38,297 bases of DNA. Origin: CAZOOR01 sp964581505 (GTDB lineage: Bacteria; Bacteroidota; Ignavibacteria; Kapaibacteriales; UBA2268). Below the pieces are notes generated by a model. That model was not told the DNA's origin and searched no databases. It saw nothing but the letters and a program-made list of their open reading frames with translations. The stretch lies in the NCBI GenBank assembly GCA_964581505.1, contig CAZOOR010000017.1, forward strand, positions 1 to 38,297, given 5' to 3'. Below, one piece after another: positions 1 to 7,212 of this stretch (position 1 is its first letter; each line of letters begins with the position of its first letter). The position numbers and the translations under genes are program-made.

Positions 1-291
1 CAAACTGCGTCCTTCAGGGTGCGATTTTTGTATTTACCTTTTGCCTTTCGGCATCGTAGATGCATCATCTCTGCAATATAGAAAAAAAAAATTGCTTCGC
101 AGGAGTAACATTTTGGTTCTGACATTTCTATACAGATGAAATGCAAATAGATAATAACATAAAGAATTGATGATATACATAATTGATGAGAAACAATAAT
201 ATATTTGCATATATTGTGAAAACTGCTTAATTTTGTTCCTGATTGAATATTATCAATAATAAGTTTATTAATAAACAATAGGAATTACTAT
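1..291. other. Non-coding left edge with small hairpins
   Basis: No convincing gene lies here. The first ~130 bases contain several short self-complementary elements: GCC-TTTC-GGC near 44-53 and GCATC-GTA-GATGC near 51-63. A frame of about 45 codons is open from base 2 to a stop near 136, but it has no start and no recognisable domain. The richer base composition of 1-130 differs from the very AT-rich 130-291. The first part may be the end of an intergenic repeat or the decayed end of an upstream element; this is inference only. The promoter of the next gene sits at 204-235. Confidence 0.4.
204..235 (+). promoter_or_regulatory. Bacteroidota-type promoter of the 292 gene
   Basis: TTTG at 204-207 and TAATTTTG at 228-235 are separated by 20 bases. 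This matches the known Bacteroidota vegetative promoter pattern (-33 TTTG, -7 TAnnTTTG). The predicted start of transcription is near 241, giving a leader of about 50 nt before the ATG at 292. Confidence 0.55.
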
Positions 292-1611
292 ATGGTAAGT
301 ATAAAAACTACGATAGCGGCTATTTTAATAGCTTTCTGTGCCCTTTCTGCAAATGCACAGGTACAGAATAATAAAGCAGAATACGATAGCGAATTTAAAA
401 TTGGTGTCGAAATTCGTCCGCGTTTTGAATATTTGCATGGATATAAAACATTAGCAAAGTCCGACCAATCTGCAGGTATGAATATAAATCAAAGAAGTCG
501 TTTGAATTTATTTTTTAAGAATAGGGATTTTTACACACGAATTTCATTGCAAGATGTACGCGTTTGGGGAAATCGGCAACAGATTGTTGCTAATGAAGAT
601 GAAGCGACATCAATCCACGAAGCATGGCTTGAAGCATTAATAACAAAGGCATTCTCTTTGAAAGTAGGACGTCAAGAAATTATTTATGATGACCATAGAA
701 TATTTGGCAGTGTAAATTGGGCGCAACAGGCAAGAAGCCATGATGCCGCTATATTTAAATACACATCAAGTATATTAAAAGCGGAATTAGCTTTTGCTTA
801 TAATCAAGATGCCTATAAATTGATTGGCACGGATAATAAAGTTAATCCTAAGAATTATAAGACTTTCCAAAATCTTTGGCTTAATTTCAAGGCATGCAAT
901 AGCTTCAATGTTAGTTTTCTGTTTCTTAATAATGGTTTACAATTGAAGACTGGCGGCGATGCTTACAGTCAAACAATTGGACCGAGATTATCGTATATAG
1001 ATAATGGATTTACTGCTCATGCAACTTTCTACTACCAGGGAGGGTATGGCAATAAACAAGTGGGAACACCTGCCACAGCGCAAAAAATAAACGCTTCGTA
1101 TATTGCCACAGATATCTCTTATAAATTCGCTCAATCATTTACAGCAGTATTAGGTTTTGAGCGTTTGTCCGGTAATAGTCAGCTGAAAAACAGTTTGGAA
1201 TCAAATGAGTTCAAACCTCTGTATGGAACAAATCATAAATTCAATGGTTTTATGGATTACTTTTATGTTGGAAATGCTCATGGCAATGTAGGTTTGCAGG
1301 ACATATATTTAATACTAAAAACTAAACTTAATCCTGTGAGTTTCGGACTTGCTACTCATTTGTTTTCAGCAGCTGCAGATGTTGTCGATATGAAAAATCC
1401 AGGTTCTGCAATGAACAGTAGTTTCGGTACGGAGTTCGATTTCTTTTTATCATTCCCGATTGTAAAAGGAATGAAATTTATTGGCGGATATTCGCAAATG
1501 CTTGCTACGGAAACTCTCGAAGTAGTAAAGAAGGGTAGTAAAGACGAAATAAATAATTCCGCATATATTATGATTTCTTTATCACCTGACATATTTATAT
1601 ATAAGAAATAA
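292..1611 (+). CDS. Alginate-export-domain outer-membrane beta-barrel protein
   Basis: The 439-residue protein begins with a signal peptide (about residues 1-22, ending at SANA-Q) and continues as an almost entirely beta-rich sequence with alternating hydrophobic residues. The stretch from about residue 35 (IGVEIRPRFEY), through NINQRSRLNLFF and SLQDVRVWG, to VGRQEIIYDDHRIFG is characteristic of the alginate_exp/porin-like family found in many Bacteroidota. The protein probably forms an outer-membrane channel; the substrate cannot be told from sequence, and the alginate name comes only from the family. The ATG at 292 gives a clean signal peptide and has a good promoter upstream. It is transcribed alone, ending in a bidirectional terminator shared with the convergent gene. 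Confidence 0.8.
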   Translation: MVSIKTTIAAILIAFCALSANAQVQNNKAEYDSEFKIGVEIRPRFEYLHGYKTLAKSDQSAGMNINQRSRLNLFFKNRDFYTRISLQDVRVWGNRQQIVANEDEATSIHEAWLEALITKAFSLKVGRQEIIYDDHRIFGSVNWAQQARSHDAAIFKYTSSILKAELAFAYNQDAYKLIGTDNKVNPKNYKTFQNLWLNFKACNSFNVSFLFLNNGLQLKTGGDAYSQTIGPRLSYIDNGFTAHATFYYQGGYGNKQVGTPATAQKINASYIATDISYKFAQSFTAVLGFERLSGNSQLKNSLESNEFKPLYGTNHKFNGFMDYFYVGNAHGNVGLQDIYLILKTKLNPVSFGLATHLFSAAADVVDMKNPGSAMNSSFGTEFDFFLSFPIVKGMKFIGGYSQMLATETLEVVKKGSKDEINNSAYIMISLSPDIFIYKK

Positions 1612-1631
1612 AATTCATAGTTTGGAACAAA

Positions 1632-1661
1632 AAAAGCGGTTACTCGAATGTAGCCGCTTTT
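1632..1661. terminator. Bidirectional rho-independent terminator
   Basis: A 12-bp stem (1632-1643 with 1650-1661, one G-T pair) with a 6-base loop starts with AAAA and ends with TTTT. It lies between the convergent genes ending at 1611 (+) and 1680 (-), so it can serve both. Confidence 0.85.
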
Positions 1662-1679
1662 AATAAGCATTTGTATCAA

Positions 1680-2225
1680 TTAGAACTGCACGGAAATTGC
1701 GGCTCCGGGATATACAATATTATTAGTTGTCACATTGATAGTAGGAACTATTTTTATTGAGGAAATAGAACTGAATTTCAGAGCATTTTTTAATTTCTTA
1801 TTATATGAATTGGCATAAGTGAACGGTAATATCAGGTCGGTTATCCAAGTGCTCAGGAATACAACCGCTCCAATAGTTTTAGTAGATTCTTCTTTTGATA
1901 ATAGAAGTGCGTATCCGGTTAATTGTCCAATTGTACCAATAAGTCCGCCTGTTGTATGCCCCTGTACCCAAGAACCAATACCTAAGCCAGCTACAAAATT
2001 TAAAATAAACGGAAGTGTTTTTGTTTTTTCATAATCATTATAAATAAACAATTTTTCGGCAGTTGATAAATTAGCCGTGAGCGCTTTGATTCTATTGAAA
2101 TTGTCATCTAAATCATCGTCTATCAACTTCTGTGTATTCACAAAATCATTATTTGATTTATTTTGAGCTAAAACATAAGTATCGCCAACTAATATGAGCA
2201 ATAGAAGCACTAATACTTTTTTCAT
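1680..2225 (-). CDS. P13-like small membrane protein, copy 1
   Basis: A 181-residue exported protein with a signal peptide (residues 1-20, ending VLA-Q). A central block around residues 60-95 (LFIYNDYEKTKTLPFILNF, then GLGIGSWVQGHTTGGLIG) resembles the P13 family of channel-forming envelope proteins first known from Borrelia. That match is from memory of the family motif (a xxLNFxxGxGIGSxxQGxxxGG pattern), not from a search. Two or three hydrophobic segments follow (about 72-90, 95-110 and 118-135). The C-terminus ends in phenylalanine. It is 81% identical by my count to the next gene upstream and is clearly a tandem duplicate. Its function is unknown beyond a likely envelope location. Confidence 0.65.
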   Translation of the reverse strand: MKKVLVLLLLILVGDTYVLAQNKSNNDFVNTQKLIDDDLDDNFNRIKALTANLSTAEKLFIYNDYEKTKTLPFILNFVAGLGIGSWVQGHTTGGLIGTIGQLTGYALLLSKEESTKTIGAVVFLSTWITDLILPFTYANSYNKKLKNALKFSSISSIKIVPTINVTTNNIVYPGAAISVQF

Positions 2226-2299
2226 AACAAAAACCTCAAATTGATTAATAACATAGAATTACTTGTCAAACAATATAGTAATTCATAATAAAATACAAA

Positions 2300-2845
2300 T
2301 TAGAACTGCACGGAAATTGCGGCTCCGGGATAAACAATATTATTAGTAGTTACATTGATAGTAGGAACTACTTTTATTGAGGAAATAGAACTGATTTTCA
2401 GAGCATTTTTTAATGTCTTATTATAAGAATTGGCATAAGTGAACGGCAATATCAGGTCGGTTATCCAAGTTCCAAGGAATACAATTCCTCCGATAGTTTG
2501 TATATCTTTATTTTTTGATAATAGAAGCCCATATCCGGTTAAATGTCCAATCGTACCAATAAGTCCGCCTGTTGTATGTCCCTGTACCCAAGAACCAATA
2601 CCTAAGCCAACTACAAAATTTAAAATAAACGGAAGTGTTTTTGTTTTTTCATAATCATTATAAATAAACAATCTTTCGGAAGTTGATAATTTATCCGAGA
2701 GAGTTTTAATTTTATTAAAGTTATCATCTAAATCTTGATTAATTAAAATTTGCGTATTCAAAAAATCCTCATTCGATTTCTGTTGTGCAAAGACGGAAGA
2801 GCCACTAACCAATACGAGTAATAGAAATACTAATACTTTTTTCAT
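2300..2845 (-). CDS. P13-like small membrane protein, copy 2
   Basis: A 181-residue paralogue of the 1680-2225 product with the same layout: a signal peptide to about residue 20 (SVFA-Q), an acidic N-terminal segment, the conserved glycine-rich GIGSWVQGHTTGG block, then hydrophobic segments. The last 22 residues are identical to the other copy. Differences cluster in residues 7-58 and in a short loop around 111-121, as expected if the core fold is constrained while one exposed loop varies. Copy 1 follows only 74 bp downstream with no terminator seen between them, so the two are probably co-transcribed. The function is not known. Confidence 0.65.
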   Translation of the reverse strand: MKKVLVFLLLVLVSGSSVFAQQKSNEDFLNTQILINQDLDDNFNKIKTLSDKLSTSERLFIYNDYEKTKTLPFILNFVVGLGIGSWVQGHTTGGLIGTIGHLTGYGLLLSKNKDIQTIGGIVFLGTWITDLILPFTYANSYNKTLKNALKISSISSIKVVPTINVTTNNIVYPGAAISVQF

Positions 2846-2913
2846 AACAATAATCCTCTATTATTTTAATAAAAAAACATTTACATTAAAAACAATATAA
2901 TGAAAATATATTA

Positions 2914-2945
2914 ATAAAAAAAGCGGCTACCCGAAAGCAACCGCT
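2914..2945 (-). terminator. Rho-independent terminator of the FadL-like gene
   Basis: On the minus strand a 9-bp stem with two wobble pairs (2945-2937 with 2930-2922), closed by a 6-base loop, is followed by a run of seven T. It lies just downstream of the stop at 2968. Confidence 0.75.
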
Positions 2946-2967
2946 CATAGAAAGAATGTAGGATTAT

Positions 2968-4227
2968 TTAGAATTCAAGAACAAAGCCTACAAAGAAAGA
3001 GAAAATATTCATATTATGAACACCCGACATATTATCTTCAGTCTGTGTTGTGATAGTTCTCTCCGTACCGGAGAGATATTCAACACTGGCTTCGACCGTT
3101 AAATCGGTGAATTTCAAAGCAAAGCCAAATGTAGGACCTGCATAATTGATACTCGGGAAAAGTATATTAACTGTTTCGTCCGGAGCAGGTGCAGGGTCAA
3201 GATAATAACCGGCACGAATCGCAAGCATATCCATAGCATCAAATTCGGCACCGAAACGCAATTGCATTTTATCTTCCCAATTCATCATCATATCGCCTTC
3301 TGTAACTTTTGCCATTTCCCAGCCCTTATATGTTGTGTGCATTTTATCCAATACACTCCAAGCGGTATATTGAACATCTGCTGTAATAGTCAAAACATTA
3401 ATCGGTTTAACGGCAACACCGCCACCAATCCACATAGGCCAAGTAATATCGCGTTCTAAATCTGCATCTTTATAATGCTCACGTAAGGCAGCTTTCACTA
3501 AATCATTTTTTGCAGTACCAGAAAATGCAATTTTGTTAGCGGTCTTGAAAGAAGCACCAATGCTTATTTCGTTTGTAGCTTGGAATAGAAATCCTATTGT
3601 AGCACCAAATCCCATACCGGAAGAACTCTCGGAATATTGACCGAAAATCATTTTAGTATTATCGTGCGGGTTCGGCATACCCATTGGTTTTTTCAAATCA
3701 AGGAAGCCGTAGCTAAGATTGATAGCCGCACCAACAGAAAGTGTGGGCAATAATTGGAATGATACAGCAGGTGAAATATTAGCAACACCGATTTGGCTTA
3801 GCCACTCGTAAGAATGTCCACCTGTAAGATTTTTCAATTCGTCGCCGTCCCAAGTAGTACCTAAGCCGGAAGGAATATAGACACCAAATCCGAGTGTCAT
3901 AACACCGGTAGTAATCGGTACATAACCCATAAGTCCGGGGACAGGGAACATCTGTGCTTTTGTTGTAGCATCAATATGAGCCATAGAATTTTTATATGTT
4001 GCAGTAGGCATAACACCTGTAAAATATGCCGCAACTTGCGTATTCTCGATATTGCTTATACCGGCGGGGTTCCAATAAATTGCAGAATAATCATCTGCCA
4101 AGCCAATAAATGCACCACCCATACCACCGGCTTTTACACCGATACTGTTTAGGTTTAGTCCGTTAGATAATGCTGTTGAAACAAACAACACTAAGGCTAC
4201 AAATATAGTTGTAAATAAACGTTTCAT
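2968..4227 (-). CDS. OmpP1/FadL/TodX-family outer-membrane transporter
   Basis: A 419-residue outer-membrane protein with a signal peptide (about residues 1-20). The mature N-terminus carries the family hallmark: NSIGVKAGGMGGAFIGLADD, followed by YSAIYWNPAGIS. The rest is beta-strand rich, with typical FadL-family segments such as FQATNEISIGASFKT and LRFGAEFDAMDMLAIRAGYY, and it ends in a strand closing with phenylalanine (FFVGFVLEF). FadL-family channels move hydrophobic molecules such as long-chain fatty acids or aromatics across the outer membrane; the actual ligand is not visible here. It is a stand-alone minus-strand gene with its own terminator at 2914-2945. Confidence 0.88.
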   Translation of the reverse strand: MKRLFTTIFVALVLFVSTALSNGLNLNSIGVKAGGMGGAFIGLADDYSAIYWNPAGISNIENTQVAAYFTGVMPTATYKNSMAHIDATTKAQMFPVPGLMGYVPITTGVMTLGFGVYIPSGLGTTWDGDELKNLTGGHSYEWLSQIGVANISPAVSFQLLPTLSVGAAINLSYGFLDLKKPMGMPNPHDNTKMIFGQYSESSSGMGFGATIGFLFQATNEISIGASFKTANKIAFSGTAKNDLVKAALREHYKDADLERDITWPMWIGGGVAVKPINVLTITADVQYTAWSVLDKMHTTYKGWEMAKVTEGDMMMNWEDKMQLRFGAEFDAMDMLAIRAGYYLDPAPAPDETVNILFPSINYAGPTFGFALKFTDLTVEASVEYLSGTERTITTQTEDNMSGVHNMNIFSFFVGFVLEF

Positions 4228-4354
4228 TAAATCCTCAGAATATTAATAAAAAATACAAATTAACAGTGAAAAAATTAACACTCTTATTTTAATTTCCCCA
4301 ATTAAGTAATGTCAATATATTAAAAAAATTATTTATAAAAAAACAAAACGTTAA

Positions 4355-5032
4355 TCATAAATACTCAATCGGGTCGGCTCTTCCTGCATCTGCGAACCCT
4401 TTTAGACGGAGAGTGCAGGAATCACATTTGCCGCAGGCTTTGTTGCTATCAGAGTAACAGCTCCAAGTATGCTCAAAAGGTACACCGAGTTCAATACCTT
4501 TCCGGACTACATCTGCCTTTGTGTAGTTAATAATTGGAGTGAGAATTCGCAGATATGTATCCGGTTTTGTACCAAGGTTTATTGCTTTTTCCATAGCATC
4601 GAAGAAATCATCGCGACAATCAGGATAACCGCTGTAATCAACTTGCATTGCACCGATTACTAAGGCTTGTGCCTCTATTACTTCCGCCCAGCTTGTTGCT
4701 ATAGCGAGTATGTTGCCGTTACGAAATGGTACGTAACTATTCGGGATTTCATCTTTTTTGTCGGAAGTAGATTTTACAACGGGTATATTGTTATCAGTCA
4801 AACTTGAACCGCCAATCATAGAAAGATGCGAAACATCAACAATCAGTTTATCGACAGTATCGAAATAATCGGCGAGTTTATTGAAACATTCCAATTCTTT
4901 CTTTTGAGTTTTTTGTCCGTAGTTCAGATGTAATGCGGCAATATCATAGTTCTGCTCCTTTGCTAAAGCCGCACACACGGCAGAATCCATTCCGCCACTA
5001 AGCATTACAACCGCTTTTTTCTTTTGCTTCAT
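4355..5032 (-). CDS. queC: 7-cyano-7-deazaguanine (preQ0) synthase QueC
   Basis: QueC converts 7-carboxy-7-deazaguanine to preQ0 using ATP and ammonia, in the queuosine pathway. With the start chosen here the protein has 225 residues. The PP-loop ATP motif SGGMDS is at 12-17, and the zinc-binding cysteines are C192, C200, C203 and C206 near the C-terminus. Both are diagnostic. I chose the ATG at 5032 rather than the in-frame ATG at 5044: it overlaps the stop of yjbQ in a TAATG arrangement and has GGGGAG just upstream. It is translationally coupled to yjbQ. The partner QueE is at 29204-29887, far away on the other strand. Confidence 0.94.
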   Translation of the reverse strand: MKQKKKAVVMLSGGMDSAVCAALAKEQNYDIAALHLNYGQKTQKKELECFNKLADYFDTVDKLIVDVSHLSMIGGSSLTDNNIPVVKSTSDKKDEIPNSYVPFRNGNILAIATSWAEVIEAQALVIGAMQVDYSGYPDCRDDFFDAMEKAINLGTKPDTYLRILTPIINYTKADVVRKGIELGVPFEHTWSCYSDSNKACGKCDSCTLRLKGFADAGRADPIEYL

Positions 5033-5451
5033 TATTCTCCCCAAATAGTTGCAACAATTGTTCTGTTTTTTGCATAATTTCTATGTTCGCATAGATAAAT
5101 ACCCTGCCAAGTACCGAGTTCTAATCTTCCGTTCGCAATTGGCAGCGAAAGCGATGAACCTATGATTACGTTTTTAATATGAGAAGTCATATCGTCCAAA
5201 CCCTCTATAGTGTGTCTATACAAAGCAATATCCTCAGGTACGGAACGATTGAAATATGTCTCCAAATCAATCCTAACGGTCGGGTCGGCATTCTCGCTAA
5301 TACTAAGACTTGCACTTGTATGCTTAATAAATAAATGCAGAACACCTGCCGAGAAATTATTCATTTCAGGCAATGCATCCAGCACTTTATTAGTTATCAA
5401 GTTAAAACCACGCGGTTTTGAATTGATAATTATTTCTTTTTGCACAATCAT
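5032..5451 (-). CDS. yjbQ: YjbQ/UPF0047 family protein
   Basis: A protein of 139 residues from the chosen ATG; an upstream in-frame ATG at 5472 would add a non-conserved MIFYIIN segment. Family signatures are present: HTSASLSISENADP, HTIEGLDDMTSHIKN, and LGTWQGIYLCEHR near the C-terminus. This small trimeric family contains conserved histidines. Some members have been assigned thiamine-phosphate-synthase-like side activity, but the true role is unsettled. Its stop overlaps the queC start by one base, so the two genes form an operon. The divergent gene is pgi, with a short AT-rich shared promoter region (5452-5535). Confidence 0.85.
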   Translation of the reverse strand: MIVQKEIIINSKPRGFNLITNKVLDALPEMNNFSAGVLHLFIKHTSASLSISENADPTVRIDLETYFNRSVPEDIALYRHTIEGLDDMTSHIKNVIIGSSLSLPIANGRLELGTWQGIYLCEHRNYAKNRTIVATIWGE

Positions 5452-5535
5452 ATTTATAATATAAAATATCATAGCTTTTTAACAAAATTTTATTAAATTT
5501 AAGTTTAAATGCTAACAAAGAAAAAGAATGAAAAA

Positions 5536-7176
5536 ATGACTGAACTAAAATCATGGAATAAATTAGAAAAGCACTATAATAAAATAAAAAGCTTTCACTT
5601 AGGTGATTTGTTCACAGAGGATAAACGCCGCTTTGATAAATTTCATATTGAATTTGGCGAAATACTGTTGGACTACTCTAAGAATATTATCACAGATGAA
5701 ACAATGAAACTGCTTTTGGAACTTGCTAATGAGCGGGATTTGAAACTATGGATTGATAGAATGTTCTCAGGTGATAAAATCAATTTCACGGAAAGAAGAG
5801 CAGTATTGCATACAGCTTTGCGCAATCGTTCTAATTCCCCTGTGTATGTAGATGGAAAAGACGTAATGCCTGGTATTAATACCGTACTTAAACAAATCAA
5901 ACTATTTACCGAAAGCATTCATAGTGGAGAGTTGCTTGGTTTCACCGGAAAAAATATATGTGATATAGTAAATATTGGGATAGGCGGCTCTGACTTAGGT
6001 CCCGCTATGGTATGCAGAGCATTGCGACACTATGCTGTACCAAATATGAGCGTGCATTTTGTTTCCAATGTGGACGGTACACATATTGCCGAGACCCTAA
6101 AAGACTTGAACCCTGAGACAACATTATTTGTAATTGCCTCGAAGACATTCACAACACAGGAAACTTTGAGCAATGCTCATACAGCAAAACGCTGGTTTTT
6201 GGAGAATAGCAATGGAAACGAGGCAAATATTGCCAAACATTTTGTTGCAATTTCGACAAATAGCGAAGAGGTTGAAGAATTTGGAATTGATACGAACAAT
6301 ATGTTTGAGTTTTGGGATTGGGTTGGTGGCAGATATTCGCTTTGGTCGGCAATAGGCTTATCAATAGCATTATATATTGGTTATAATAATTTCAAGAAAT
6401 TGCTCAGCGGAGCGTATGCGGCAGATGTACATTTCAGGACAGCGCCCCTTGAGCATAATATACCGGTAGTTCTTGCCTTACTCGGCATCTGGTATCGAAA
6501 CTTCTTTTCTTGCTCTACTCGGGCTGTAATAGCTTATGAGCAGTATCTCGAATACTTTACGGATTTTTTGCAGCAACTTGATATGGAAAGCAACGGTAAA
6601 TATATCAATCGCAAGGGTAATGAAGTCGATTATCAGACCGGTGGAATAGTATGGGGTAAGCCCGGAACAAATGCCCAGCATTCATTTTTTCAATTGCTTC
6701 ATCAGGGTACACAAATCGTACCGGCGGATTTCCTGGCACCTGTACAAAGCAATAATCCACTCAACACACATCATGATATATTGATTTCAAACTTTTTGGC
6801 ACAAACCGAAGCACTGATGAAAGGTAAATCGGCAGAACAGGCAAGAAAAGAAATGGAAGCGGCAGGAATGAATGAGGAAGAAATAAGCGAATTGCTCCCG
6901 CATAAAATATTCAAGGGCAATAAGCCCACCAATACAATTTTTTATCAGAAACTTACACCCGAAAATCTCGGCAAGATTATTGCTATATATGAACATAAGG
7001 TATTTGTACAGGGAATTATTTGGGATATTAATTCCTTCGACCAGTGGGGCGTGGAACTTGGCAAGCAACTTGCAAAAGCAATCTTGCCGGAGTTGAACGT
7101 TGATATTAGTGCTACAAAGCACGATTCGTCAACAAATGCTTTGATTGATTATTATAATAAAAACAAAATGAAATGA
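5536..7176 (+). CDS. pgi: Glucose-6-phosphate isomerase
   Basis: Interconverts glucose 6-phosphate and fructose 6-phosphate in glycolysis and gluconeogenesis, in the cytoplasm. The protein has 546 residues, close to the 549 of E. coli Pgi, and can be aligned to it by eye over its whole length. Signatures include NIGIGGSDLGPAMV, the phosphate-binding segment SKTFTTQET, GGRYSLWSAIG, and the catalytic residues E351 (in MESNGK), H382 (in NAQHSFF) and K510 (in VELGKQLA). The frame is open upstream to an ATG at 5509, but the ATG at 5536 fits the family N-terminus better. It heads a plus-strand run with ppk1 36 bp downstream. Confidence 0.95.
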   Translation: MTELKSWNKLEKHYNKIKSFHLGDLFTEDKRRFDKFHIEFGEILLDYSKNIITDETMKLLLELANERDLKLWIDRMFSGDKINFTERRAVLHTALRNRSNSPVYVDGKDVMPGINTVLKQIKLFTESIHSGELLGFTGKNICDIVNIGIGGSDLGPAMVCRALRHYAVPNMSVHFVSNVDGTHIAETLKDLNPETTLFVIASKTFTTQETLSNAHTAKRWFLENSNGNEANIAKHFVAISTNSEEVEEFGIDTNNMFEFWDWVGGRYSLWSAIGLSIALYIGYNNFKKLLSGAYAADVHFRTAPLEHNIPVVLALLGIWYRNFFSCSTRAVIAYEQYLEYFTDFLQQLDMESNGKYINRKGNEVDYQTGGIVWGKPGTNAQHSFFQLLHQGTQIVPADFLAPVQSNNPLNTHHDILISNFLAQTEALMKGKSAEQARKEMEAAGMNEEEISELLPHKIFKGNKPTNTIFYQKLTPENLGKIIAIYEHKVFVQGIIWDINSFDQWGVELGKQLAKAILPELNVDISATKHDSSTNALIDYYNKNKMK

Positions 7177-7212
7177 ATAGTAACGAATACGGCAAAGAAA
7201 ATAGGGGACAAT

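Larger units (their letters stand above)
1680..2845 (-). repeat. Tandem gene duplication with a 620-bp unit
   Basis: The genes at 1680-2225 and 2300-2845 have identical length (546 bp) and are offset by exactly 620 bp. Long stretches are nearly identical at DNA level, for example 1970-2050 against 2590-2670 and the 3' ends at 1680-1760 against 2300-2380. The N-terminal thirds and residues 111-121 have diverged most. This is a direct duplication in head-to-tail orientation. Confidence 0.9.

Noticed and set aside
2..136. A ~45-codon open frame at the left edge as a gene end
   Set aside because: No recognisable sequence, no start inside the window, and overlapping hairpins; kept only as a possible repeat.
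5033..5044. Longer queC start (MGRIM) at 5044
   Set aside because: The ATG at 5032 has the ribosome-binding sequence GGGGAG and stop-start overlap with yjbQ, and fits the family N-terminus.
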